This document shows, piece after piece, positions 16,667 to 24,120 of a stretch of 33,302 nt of DNA (positions are counted from its first letter, which is position 1; the number at the start of each line of letters is the position of its first letter). The notes below the pieces were generated by a model. The model was given only the letters and a program-made list of their open reading frames with translations. It was not told where the DNA came from and did not search any database. The position numbers were made by a program, and so were the translations under genes. The stretch comes from Phycisphaerae bacterium (GTDB taxonomy: Bacteria; Planctomycetota; Phycisphaerae; UBA1845): NCBI GenBank assembly GCA_029260135.1, contig JAJDDV010000146.1, forward strand, positions 1 to 33,302, in the 5' to 3' direction.

Positions 16667-17164
16667 CTACTCGTCGAAGAGCGGTTGTTGATGCGGATCT
16701 TCCTGGGCGGCGTGGGCGCGGACGTCTCGAATTTCGTCGACGAACTCGTCGACGGTTTCGAACTTGCGGTGGACGCTCATGAAGCGGACGTAGGCGACGG
16801 CGTTCAGTTTTCGTAGATGCCGGCCGACGTACCGCCCGATTTCTTCGGTTGAGACTTCACGATCGTGATTCTGGAAGAGGTCCTCCTCGACGTGGTCGGC
16901 GAGGTGCTCGACCTGTCCGTCCGTGATGTTGAGCTTGTAGCAGGCCCGCTCTGCCCCTACGACAATCTTGTCCCGATCATAGGGGACGCGCTGACCGCCG
17001 GCTTTGACGACGACGATGCGGACTTCGGCTTCGACGCGTTCCTTGGTGGTGAAGCGGCGCTCGCAGATTTGGCAGACGCGTCGGCGTCGGATCGCCGCTC
17101 CGCCTTCGGTGAGTCGCGAGTCGATGACCTTGTTGTTGGTGTCCCTGCAGGAAGGGCAGAGCAT
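16667..17164 (-). CDS. nrdR: Transcriptional repressor NrdR
   Basis: NrdR senses ATP/dATP and represses ribonucleotide reductase genes. The N-terminal zinc ribbon is complete: MLCPSCRDTNNKVIDSR then RRRVCQICERRFTTKERVE. It is followed by the ATP-cone domain, with VVKAGGQRVPYDRDKIVVG and RFMSVHRKFETVDEFVDEI. ATG 17164 is chosen because it has GGAG six nt upstream and begins exactly with the usual MLCPSC; the frame extends eight codons further to 17188 without support. The 165-residue length is normal for NrdR with a short acidic tail. It is transcribed divergently from the hydrolase at 17302. No ribonucleotide reductase gene or obvious NrdR box lies in the window. Confidence 0.95.
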   Translation of the reverse strand: MLCPSCRDTNNKVIDSRLTEGGAAIRRRRVCQICERRFTTKERVEAEVRIVVVKAGGQRVPYDRDKIVVGAERACYKLNITDGQVEHLADHVEEDLFQNHDREVSTEEIGRYVGRHLRKLNAVAYVRFMSVHRKFETVDEFVDEIRDVRAHAAQEDPHQQPLFDE

Positions 17165-17301
17165 CGTGTCTCCGTCAGGTCGAGCCAACCGCCGTTTGCC
17201 AGGGCAACGCGGCCTTCGGTGTCGGCCCGCGCTGCGACGTTGAAGCGGTAGAGAGCGTACCGCCCCTAGATGTGGGGTGTCAATTGCCCTAATCTACCGG
17301 G

Positions 17302-18225
17302 ATGAGCAGGCTTGTACACAAGGAAGTGGGGGGGATTCAGGTTGCCGGCTTCTCGCTGGCGGGGGAGGAGTCCGTCGTCGTCCTTCCGGAGCTGAATGTC
17401 TGCTTCGACGTGGGGCGGGCACCCCGTGAGGTGATTCCGATCGACACGGTGTGTCTGTCTCACGGTCACATGGACCATGCGGCGGGCGTGGCGTATTACC
17501 TGTCTCAGCGGACGTTCGTGGGAATCGCCCCCGGTCGGATCATCGTTCACAAGAGCCTGGCGGGGGCTCTGCAGCAGTTGATGGGAATTTGGGCAGACAT
17601 CGAGGGGCATCCGTCGCCGGGGAAGATTGTTGGGGTCGATCCGCTCGAGGACGTCGCGTTGCGGCGGGATCTGCTGGTGCGGGCCTTCGAGACGAACCAC
17701 TCGGCCGGTGCGCTGGGATTCACGCTGATCGAGCGGAGGCACAAGCTCAAGCCGGAGTTTCACGGCAAGAGTGGTCCGCAGCTTGTTGCGCTGAAACGTG
17801 ACGGGGTGCAGATCGAAGCGAGCGTTGAGGTTCCCCTGTTGACCTATAGCGGCGACACGGCGGTCGGGCCGTTTTTGGGATACGAATTCGTCCAGAAGAG
17901 CCGCGTCGTTTTGCTGGAGTGTACTTTTTTTGATCGCGACCACCTTTCGCGGGCGCGAGCGGGGCGGCACATTCACGTGAACGATTTGCCCCGGGTCCTG
18001 GCGGAGATTCCGGACTCGCAGGTTTTGTTGACGCATGTGACGCGGCGGATCGATCTTCGGCGTGCGAAACGGATCCTGGAGCGGGTGATCGAGCGGGAGG
18101 ATCTGGACCGCGTCTGCTTCCTGATGGAGCGTCCGCCTCGCGTGGATCGGAATCGATCGGTCAAGCCGGCGGTGCTGGGTCCGGAAGGTGCGGCGCCGAC
18201 GTTCGTTGACAGCGGTGGTGAATAG
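17302..18225 (+). CDS. Metallo-beta-lactamase fold hydrolase, RNase Z-like
   Basis: A 307-residue metallo-beta-lactamase fold protein. The zinc motif is LSHGHMDHAAG (HxHxDH), with FETNHSAGALGF and YSGDTAVG as the further ligand-bearing loops, and LLTHVTRR near the C-terminus supplying the last histidine. The order, including the phosphodiesterase-like placement of VLLECTFFD before HIHV, resembles RNase Z (tRNA 3' processing). However, the long flexible arm of canonical RNase Z is absent, so it may act on another phosphodiester. A possible -10 (TAATCT, 17290-17295) lies only six nt before the ATG, hinting at a leaderless or very short leader. It diverges from nrdR and precedes the Rrf2 gene by 27 nt. 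Confidence 0.8.
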   Translation: MSRLVHKEVGGIQVAGFSLAGEESVVVLPELNVCFDVGRAPREVIPIDTVCLSHGHMDHAAGVAYYLSQRTFVGIAPGRIIVHKSLAGALQQLMGIWADIEGHPSPGKIVGVDPLEDVALRRDLLVRAFETNHSAGALGFTLIERRHKLKPEFHGKSGPQLVALKRDGVQIEASVEVPLLTYSGDTAVGPFLGYEFVQKSRVVLLECTFFDRDHLSRARAGRHIHVNDLPRVLAEIPDSQVLLTHVTRRIDLRRAKRILERVIEREDLDRVCFLMERPPRVDRNRSVKPAVLGPEGAAPTFVDSGGE

Positions 18226-18252
18226 CTATATGTCTATGGATAGGTGGTTTAC

Positions 18253-18690
18253 ATGTTCAATCTGACCGGTGAGTATGCGTTGCGTGCGATGATCTACCTC
18301 GCTCAGCACCGCGATGAATGGCCGGTATCGGGAAGACGGATCGCGGCCGAATCCGGGATTCCTGCGAAATATCTGTCGAAGATCCTGGGTGATCTGGTCC
18401 GCGGAGGCGTGCTGGAGTCGACGCGGGGCAAGAACGGCGGTTTTTGCATGACGCAGACGCCGAAAGAAACGTCGCTGTCGGCGGTGCTCGGACCCTTCGA
18501 GCGCGTGGGGCCCAATCGCTGTCCGTTCGGCAACCAGAAGTGCAGTGACGAAGCCCCTTGTCTGGCGCACGCCAAGTGGAAGAAGGTTGTCGAAGCCAAG
18601 AAGCGGTTTCTCGATCGGACCAAGCTGTCGGATGTGGCGGTGGCTGCGCCTCCGACGCGAGCCAAGGCGCAACGGAAAAAGAAGAGGTGA
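18253..18690 (+). CDS. Rrf2-family regulator with cysteine cluster
   Basis: Rrf2 proteins are winged-helix regulators, often holding a Fe-S cluster that senses iron, NO or redox state. The 145-residue product starts MFNLTGEYALRAMIYLAQHR, has the recognition region SGRRIAAESGIPAKYLSKIL and the wing STRGKNGGFCMTQ. The metal-binding loop is CPFGNQKCSDEAPC, three cysteines with spacings of six and five residues, close to IscR/NsrR patterns. ATG 18253 is preferred over the GTG nine nt upstream. The preceding stretch GCTATATGTCTATGGATAGG holds CTAT and ATAG half-sites ten nt apart, a possible operator (inference). The C-terminus is a Lys/Arg-rich tail. It lies 246 nt upstream of the hemerythrin-moaA-mobA genes and may control them. 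Confidence 0.87.
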   Translation: MFNLTGEYALRAMIYLAQHRDEWPVSGRRIAAESGIPAKYLSKILGDLVRGGVLESTRGKNGGFCMTQTPKETSLSAVLGPFERVGPNRCPFGNQKCSDEAPCLAHAKWKKVVEAKKRFLDRTKLSDVAVAAPPTRAKAQRKKKR

Positions 18691-18727
18691 CGCGCCGGGT
18701 GTAAGAAGGGCTTGGCAAGGGGCTGAG

Positions 18728-18743
18728 CCCCGCAAGTGCGGGG
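18728..18743 (+). terminator. GC-rich hairpin downstream of the Rrf2 gene
   Basis: CCCCGCA and TGCGGGG form a seven-bp stem around a two-nt centre, 38 nt after the Rrf2 stop codon. There is no T-run, so it may be a Rho-assisted stop or a 3' end stabiliser. Confidence 0.3.
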
Positions 18744-18890
18744 ATTCTGTGGTGCGCCGGCTTATCGGTCACCTGTCTGGGGACCGGGGCGCTCGGAGGC
18801 AACTCCGGCGGCGTTCTGGTACGGTATGTGCTGTCATGGGACGGCGGCGGCCGGTGGTGGCGTTCGAGCGGTTCTCCGCCCTGCCGCTGA

Positions 18891-18899
18891 TGGTATAAT
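18891..18899 (+). promoter_or_regulatory. Extended -10 promoter element for the hemerythrin operon
   Basis: TGGTATAAT is a consensus extended -10 (TGn-TATAAT). The hexamer 17 nt upstream, GTTCTC, is a poor -35, as expected for extended -10 promoters. The hemerythrin ATG is 36 nt downstream, preceded by GAGGAGG. The strong match in GC-rich DNA makes this the best promoter candidate in the window. Confidence 0.6.
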
Positions 18900-18935
18900 C
18901 GGTTCGTTGTTTGCCTGAACGAGGAGGCAAGACTG

Positions 18936-19511
18936 ATGTCGCAAACGAGACCGGAAGATCAACCCTCCAACGTACTCCGCGCTGAACACGAGGTGATTCT
19001 GCGCGTTGTCGATGTACTGGATCGCCTGATGCATCGGTATTTTGACGGCGCCGGGTTCGAAGTCGAGGCCCTGCAGCGTTGTGTGGAGTTTTTTCGCCAC
19101 TTTGCGGATGCGTGTCATCACGCCAAGGAAGAAGATCATCTTTTCCCGGCGCTGGAGTCTCGCGGTATTCCCCGTGAGAACGGTCCGATCGGCTGCATGC
19201 TCGCCGAGCACGATATGGCCAGGACGTTGACGAAGAAGATGGGCGAAGCGCTCGAAGCTCGCCAAGGCGGTGACAGCGCCGCGGAAGAGCAGTTTCAGCA
19301 GGCGGCGTCGCAGTATATCGAGCTGCTTCGCAACCACATCGGCAAGGAGAACAACGTTCTTTTTCCGATGGGCGACCAGGCGTTGACCGAAGCGGATCAG
19401 CAATCGCTGTGCGGTCGGTTTGGCGAGGTTGCGTGCCGATCGTTCGGGGGTAAGAACCGTGAAGTGTTGGCGAAGATGGCTGACGAGTTGGAGGCGCAAT
19501 GGCCGGCGTGA
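18936..19511 (+). CDS. Hemerythrin-domain protein
   Basis: Hemerythrin domains hold a di-iron centre that binds oxygen, nitric oxide or senses iron. In the 191-residue product the ligands are visible: His18 in RAEHEVI, His62 and Glu66 in CHHAKEEDHLFPAL, His92 in LAEHDMA, and His134 with Glu138 in RNHIGKENNVLFPM. It is a stand-alone cytoplasmic bundle with no signal peptide. The Shine-Dalgarno sequence GAGGAGG before ATG 18936 is the strongest in the window, suggesting high expression. Its last codons overlap the start of moaA by 13 nt, so translation of the two is probably coupled. With an Rrf2 gene upstream, a role in NO or oxygen response is plausible but inferred. Confidence 0.9.
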   Translation: MSQTRPEDQPSNVLRAEHEVILRVVDVLDRLMHRYFDGAGFEVEALQRCVEFFRHFADACHHAKEEDHLFPALESRGIPRENGPIGCMLAEHDMARTLTKKMGEALEARQGGDSAAEEQFQQAASQYIELLRNHIGKENNVLFPMGDQALTEADQQSLCGRFGEVACRSFGGKNREVLAKMADELEAQWPA

Positions 19512-20548
19512 TGACGTCAACTGTAGCCGACTCGCCGCGCGGTGTAGGGGGAACCGTGCGCTGTTCATCCGGCGAGCGCGTACTGATTGATGGGTGCGGC
19601 CGCCGGATCGACCACCTTCGGTTGTCGGTGAACGACGACTGCGATCTGCACTGCGTTTATTGCCGACCGCAGAAGCCGGCGGTGTCGTCGAAGGATCGCA
19701 CGACGCTCTCCGACGCACAGCGGATCGAACTGGTCCGGTTCCTGCACGACCGATACGGTCTGAGTCATGTTCGCATCACCGGTGGGGAGCCCTTGCTCTA
19801 TCGCAACGTGATCCCGTTGGTGGGGGCGCTTCGAGCCGCGTTTCCCGATCTCTCCCTTGCGATGACGACGAACGGGCGGCTTCTCTATCGGCGCAGTTTC
19901 GATCTGTATCACGCGGGGTTGAGTCGGCTGAACGTGTCGGTCGATTCGCTTCGACCGCAACGTTACTTCGAGATCACGAACGGGCGTTTGGATGACGTCT
20001 TGGCCGGGCTCGATGCCGCCACCGTCGTCGGGTTTTCACCGCCGAAGATCAACACGGTGGTGCTGAGGGGGCTCAACGACGACGAGGTGGTCGAGCTGGC
20101 GCGCTGGGCCCTGTCGCGAGGCAGTGAGCTTCGTTTCCTGGAGGCGATGCCGATCGGTCCTGCGGCGGATGTCAATCGACGAGGTTTCGTGGCCGCCGAG
20201 GAAGTGCGCCAGCGGTTGGCGGAGCATCTGCATTTGACACCGCTGGCGCGGTCTTTGGGTGAGACGGCTGTGCGTTACCGGGTCGAAGGGGATGGGTGCG
20301 CCGGCGTTCTCGGTTTCATCTCTCCGGTCAGTGACCCGTTCTGCACGAGTTGTCGTCGCCTTCGGGTGACTTCGCAGGGGCGCCTTTTTCCCTGTTTGCT
20401 CGATGATCGATCGGTCGATCTTTCGGGGGCGTGGCGCGATGGTGTGCTGCGGACGTCGGTGGCGGAGCAACTGATCGGTGACGCCGTGGCTGACAAACAG
20501 CCGGAAGGTCACCGTCAAGCCACGGATATGGTCTCGCTCGGCGGTTAG
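19499..20548 (+). CDS. moaA: GTP 3',8-cyclase MoaA (radical SAM)
   Basis: MoaA makes the first molybdenum-cofactor intermediate from GTP, together with MoaC. The N-terminal cluster motif is CDLHCVYC (Cys48, 52, 55), with VRITGGEPLLYRN for SAM binding and TNGRLLYRR following. The C-terminal cluster site is FCTSCRRLR...FPC (C-x2-C-x13-C), needed for GTP binding. The protein ends in DMVSLGG; the terminal GG is a hallmark of active MoaA. At 349 residues it is of normal length. It starts at ATG 19499 with GGAGG four nt upstream, inside the end of the hemerythrin gene; a second ATG at 19511 is possible. The mobA gene begins on the last base of its stop codon. No other moa or moe gene lies in the window. 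Confidence 0.95.
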   Translation: MAGVMTSTVADSPRGVGGTVRCSSGERVLIDGCGRRIDHLRLSVNDDCDLHCVYCRPQKPAVSSKDRTTLSDAQRIELVRFLHDRYGLSHVRITGGEPLLYRNVIPLVGALRAAFPDLSLAMTTNGRLLYRRSFDLYHAGLSRLNVSVDSLRPQRYFEITNGRLDDVLAGLDAATVVGFSPPKINTVVLRGLNDDEVVELARWALSRGSELRFLEAMPIGPAADVNRRGFVAAEEVRQRLAEHLHLTPLARSLGETAVRYRVEGDGCAGVLGFISPVSDPFCTSCRRLRVTSQGRLFPCLLDDRSVDLSGAWRDGVLRTSVAEQLIGDAVADKQPEGHRQATDMVSLGG

Positions 20549-21153
20549 TGGTGACTCGCTCTTCCCGTTCATGTAATCTTCTTCCCCTGGCCGGCGTTCT
20601 GGTGGGTGGTCGAAGCCGGCGGATGGGTCGGTCGAAGGCACTTCTGGATCACCCGGGGGGCGGGACGCTGATCGAGCATGTGGTGGCCACTGCTTCGTCG
20701 TGTGCGAAAGAGGTGGTTATTCTCGGCGACGGCGCGGACCTTCCCGATGCCTTGAGTTCCTACCGGGTTCTTCCCGACACAATGCCCGAAGCCGGTCCAC
20801 TTGGTGGGCTGTGCTCACTCCTTTCGTATGCGGAGGATCGCTGGGCGTGGTTGCTCGCGTGCGACATGCCGTTTGTCACTGCCGAGCTGGCCACGCGACT
20901 GCACCGGCGAGCGGATGGGGAGGTCGATGCGGTCAGTTTCGCAAGAGACGATGAGCCGGGAGTCCTGCACGCGACGTGTGCGTTTTACCACCCTCGGATG
21001 CTGCCGACGGCGCTGGATGAACTTCGAGACGGTCGACGAAGTCTTCAGGAGCTTTTGCGCGCGGTCAACGTTTCCGTTCTCCAGGCGACGGCGGACGAAA
21101 TTCGACAATTGACGAACGTGAACACCCCCGACGATCTGGCGCGACTGGGATAG
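20548..21153 (+). CDS. mobA: Molybdenum cofactor guanylyltransferase MobA-like
   Basis: MobA attaches GMP to molybdopterin to form the bis-MGD cofactor of enzymes such as nitrate reductase and formate dehydrogenase. The 201-residue product has the nucleotidyltransferase signature LAGVLVGGRSRRMGRSKALL, then DTMPEAGPLGGLCSLL and WLLACDMPFV (metal-binding Asp), and a C-terminal NVNTPDDL, all typical of MobA. The start is GTG 20548, overlapping the moaA stop by one base, or the adjacent GTG 20551. Translational coupling with moaA is expected. The related MobA-like cytidylyltransferase MocA is the main alternative, but the moaA context favours MobA. Confidence 0.9.
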   Translation: MVTRSSRSCNLLPLAGVLVGGRSRRMGRSKALLDHPGGGTLIEHVVATASSCAKEVVILGDGADLPDALSSYRVLPDTMPEAGPLGGLCSLLSYAEDRWAWLLACDMPFVTAELATRLHRRADGEVDAVSFARDDEPGVLHATCAFYHPRMLPTALDELRDGRRSLQELLRAVNVSVLQATADEIRQLTNVNTPDDLARLG

Positions 21154-21428
21154 ATGATAAGTTCTTCTGTGTTGTGGTGGGCCGGTTTCGCCGCCTTATC
21201 CGGCACGCTCCCTGTATGGCGTTCGAGGTGTTACAAGGATGGCATCGGTAAGCGGTTTCCACATGGGATTTGTCGGCGATGTACGGTGTTGTCGGAAATC
21301 GCACGTGGAGCTGGCGCCCTCTAGCGTAGTCGATAGAATCTGGGCTGGACGCGGGCGGAGTGGACTGTCGTTGTCCGCGCCGAGCCTGGGCGGCGTCCGA
21401 AACGATGGACCTTGAAAGGTACGGTACG

Positions 21429-23489
21429 ATGATCAACAGGAAATACGTTTCACTTCTGATAGGCGGCGCGGTGTTCGCCGGGATGCATTTTGGTGCGCTG
21501 GAAGCCCTCGCCGGAAAGCCGACGAAGCTGATTCCGCGTCATGTGTTGTTCGGCAATCCCGATCGCGCCAGTGTACAGCTTAGCCCGGACGGGAAGCAGA
21601 TCAGCTTCATTGCGCCGGTGAACGGCGTCTTGAACGTGTGGGTCGGACCGGCTGACAATCCGTCCGCCGCCAAGGCCGTCACGAACGACACGCATCGGGG
21701 TATTCGCTCCTACTTCTGGGCCTACACGAACAAGCACGTTCTCTACATCCAGGACAAGGGCGGAGACGAGAACTGGCGCATCTACAGCGTGAATCTCGCG
21801 ACCGACAAGATCATCGACCTCACCCCCTACGACGGTGTTCAGGCCCGCGTGCAGGAAGCCAGTCCGGACTACCCGACGGAGATTCTGGTTGCCATCAATA
21901 ACCGCAACCCCCAACTCCACGACGTACACGGCGTGAACATCATCACGGGCAAGATGTCGCTCGTGCAGCAGAACGACGAGGGCTTTGCCGGGTACCTGAC
22001 CGAAGACGACATGAAGATTCACTTCGCCGTCAAGATGACGCCTGACGGTGGAAGCGAGATTCACAAGGTCACCGGCGACAACAGTTGGACGGTTCTGACG
22101 ACGATCCCAGCGGAAGATTCTCTGACGACCAATCCCGTCGGGCTCGATGAGACAGGCGGAAACCTGTACATGCTCGAGAGTCGAGGTCGCAACACCGCGG
22201 CGCTCACGCTGATGAACGTCAAGACAGGTGACTCACGGACGCTGGCCGAGGATCCCAAGGCCGATGTTTCCGGTGTGATCGGTCACCCGACGAAGAACCT
22301 GATCCAGGCCGTCCAGTCCACCTACACCCGCCGTCGATGGCAGATTCTGGACAAGTCCATCGCCAAAGACATCAAAGCGCTCGAGAAAGTGACCGACGGC
22401 GATTTCAACATCACGAGCCGCACGCTCGACGACAAGACATGGATCGTCGCCTATGTGATGGACGCGGGTCCTGTCAAGTACTATCGCTACGACCGCGCCT
22501 CCAAGCAGTCCAAGTTCCTCTTCACCAATCGCCCGGAACTCGAAAAGATCGAGCTGGCCAAGATGCACCCGCAGGTTGTGAAGTCGCGCGACGGTCTCAA
22601 CCTTGTCAACTACGTCACGCTTCCGATTTGGAGCGATCCGGACAACGACGGTCGCCCGGACAAGCCGCTGCCCATGGTCCTCTTCGTCCACGGCGGTCCC
22701 TGGGCCAGAGACAACTGGGGATACAACCCTTACCACCAGTGGCTTTCCAACCGCGGGTACGCCGTCATGAGCGTCAACTACCGCGGCTCGACCGGATTCG
22801 GAAAGGATTTCATCAACGCGAGCAACTTCGAGTGGGCCGGCAAGATGCACGACGACCTTCTCGATTCCGTGGCCTGGGCGGTCAAGAACCGCATTGCCGA
22901 CAAAGATCGCGTCGGCATCATGGGCGGTAGTTATGGCGGATATGCGACGCTCGTGGGGCTCACCTTCACGCCCGACCAGTTCGCCTGCGGCGTCGATATC
23001 GTCGGGCCGTCGAGCCTCGTTACACTGCTCGAGAGCATTCCGCCGTACTGGGCGCCGATGATCGAGGTGTTCACCAAGCGCGTCGGCGATCATCGAACCG
23101 AGGACGGACGCAAACTGCTCACCGAGCGATCCCCGCTTTCGCGCGTCGACGCCATCCGCAAGCCGCTGCTTATCGGTCAGGGTGCGAACGACCCGCGCGT
23201 CAAGCAGGCCGAGGCCGACCAGATCGTAAGTGCCATGCAGAAGAGGAATATCCCGGTGACCTACGTGCTCTACTCGGATGAGGGGCACGGTTTCGCCCGA
23301 CCGGAAAACCGGATGTCGTTCAACGGCGTCACGGAGGCGTTTCTGGCGAAGTATCTCGGCGGCCGGGCCGAACCGATGAGCGAAGAAGTGACGGGATCCA
23401 GTATTGTGATCCCCGCGGGCGCGGGCGACATTCCGGGATTGCCGAAGAGCATCCCGACCAAAGCCAAGACCGCCGGCGACGAAACGTAA
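21429..23489 (+). CDS. Secreted S9-family serine peptidase (prolyl oligopeptidase type)
   Basis: S9 peptidases cleave short peptides, with a beta-propeller gating an alpha/beta-hydrolase domain. The 686-residue protein starts with a signal peptide (YVSLLIGGAVFAGMHFGALE..., cut after ALA), followed by a propeller region and the C-terminal catalytic domain. The triad is visible: Ser501 in GGSYGGYA, Asp588 in GQGANDPRV, and His620 in DEGHGFA. VLFVHGGPWARDNWGYNP provides the oxyanion region. This is closest to the S9C acylaminoacyl-peptidase-like group. ATG 21429 has AAAGG nine nt upstream; the frame opens earlier at 21360 without signal. A 275-nt gap precedes it with a possible TAGAAT -10 at about 21335. 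A long hairpin follows directly. It is probably periplasmic and used in peptide scavenging. Confidence 0.92.
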   Translation: MINRKYVSLLIGGAVFAGMHFGALEALAGKPTKLIPRHVLFGNPDRASVQLSPDGKQISFIAPVNGVLNVWVGPADNPSAAKAVTNDTHRGIRSYFWAYTNKHVLYIQDKGGDENWRIYSVNLATDKIIDLTPYDGVQARVQEASPDYPTEILVAINNRNPQLHDVHGVNIITGKMSLVQQNDEGFAGYLTEDDMKIHFAVKMTPDGGSEIHKVTGDNSWTVLTTIPAEDSLTTNPVGLDETGGNLYMLESRGRNTAALTLMNVKTGDSRTLAEDPKADVSGVIGHPTKNLIQAVQSTYTRRRWQILDKSIAKDIKALEKVTDGDFNITSRTLDDKTWIVAYVMDAGPVKYYRYDRASKQSKFLFTNRPELEKIELAKMHPQVVKSRDGLNLVNYVTLPIWSDPDNDGRPDKPLPMVLFVHGGPWARDNWGYNPYHQWLSNRGYAVMSVNYRGSTGFGKDFINASNFEWAGKMHDDLLDSVAWAVKNRIADKDRVGIMGGSYGGYATLVGLTFTPDQFACGVDIVGPSSLVTLLESIPPYWAPMIEVFTKRVGDHRTEDGRKLLTERSPLSRVDAIRKPLLIGQGANDPRVKQAEADQIVSAMQKRNIPVTYVLYSDEGHGFARPENRMSFNGVTEAFLAKYLGGRAEPMSEEVTGSSIVIPAGAGDIPGLPKSIPTKAKTAGDET

Positions 23490-23497
23490 ACCATTCC

Positions 23498-23548
23498 GTC
23501 GAGACCACCCGACCCTGCGGCTGCAATGGTCGCGGGGTCGGTCTCGAC
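23498..23548. terminator. Long hairpin between convergent genes
   Basis: GTCGAGACC (23498-23506) pairs with GGTCTCGAC (23540-23548), and inside it GACCC pairs with GGGTC, with a short bulge on the left arm. The stem totals about 16 base pairs and is followed by CTTTCG. Placed nine nt after the peptidase stop and before the end of the minus-strand gene, it probably ends transcription from both sides. Confidence 0.7.
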
Positions 23549-23580
23549 CTTTCGCCGCCACGCCCAATGGTTGACGGGCT

Positions 23581-24120
23581 CTACGAAGTGGTTGACAAGG
23601 ATCTTCCGAGTCTTCCCGCCCTCTCCAGCGCTGCTTCTATCTGCTCCCGGCTATACTTCGGTTTTACGTTGCCCACCCAGGCGATTACTGCCTTTCTTTG
23701 TTTCAGCTTCTCGATCTGCTCCGCCCAGAGGCAAGTTGCGATGAGTTCAAGGTCACCACTCTTGAGCGAACCGAGCTTCGTTGCGACACGGTTTACGCTA
23801 CTCGCTTCGGTCGCCGTCAGTTCCTTTGCAGCCATCTCGCCCAATTGCGAGCAAGAGTACTTCGGCCCGTAGCCCGGCTCAGGGTAGGTCTTTGTCAGGT
23901 AGCCGTAGCATTCCATATCCGAAATCCGCTCGTCAAGATCGAACGAATAGGGTCCATACCGATATAGGTCAAAGTAGAAAGGCGACGTCGCGAGTCCCAA
24001 CGTCTCCATGATGAACAAGGTCTTGTGAACATGGACCCGTCCCGTCCAGCTTTCCTCTCGATTCAAGGCGCTTACGGTGGCGGCTACCCAGCTTCGCTCA
24101 ATGCACTTTGGGTCATCCAT
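23581..24120 (-). CDS. YwgA-like protein, partner of an HD phosphohydrolase
   Basis: A 179-residue soluble protein. The region HKTLFIMETLGL...YRYGPYSFDLDERISDMECYGYL resembles the YwgA/YwfO-linked family and type II toxin-antitoxin-like helical proteins in which a KxxxYGPYS motif is conserved. The C-terminal half is helical (LIATCLWAEQIEKLKQRKAV). It overlaps the 3' end of the upstream HD gene by eight nt, with GGAGG seven nt before its ATG, so translation is coupled. In Bacillus subtilis, ywgA neighbours the HD gene ywfO, which supports a functional pair. Local GC is low for this window. The role is unknown; a regulator or adaptor of the HD enzyme is one possibility. The family assignment is by pattern memory and should be checked. 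Confidence 0.6.
   Translation of the reverse strand: MDDPKCIERSWVAATVSALNREESWTGRVHVHKTLFIMETLGLATSPFYFDLYRYGPYSFDLDERISDMECYGYLTKTYPEPGYGPKYSCSQLGEMAAKELTATEASSVNRVATKLGSLKSGDLELIATCLWAEQIEKLKQRKAVIAWVGNVKPKYSREQIEAALERAGRLGRSLSTTS

Noticed and set aside
22233..23567. Minus-strand frame of 444 codons opposite the S9 peptidase
   Set aside because: It is a composition shadow of the peptidase, whose catalytic triad and signal peptide are clear.
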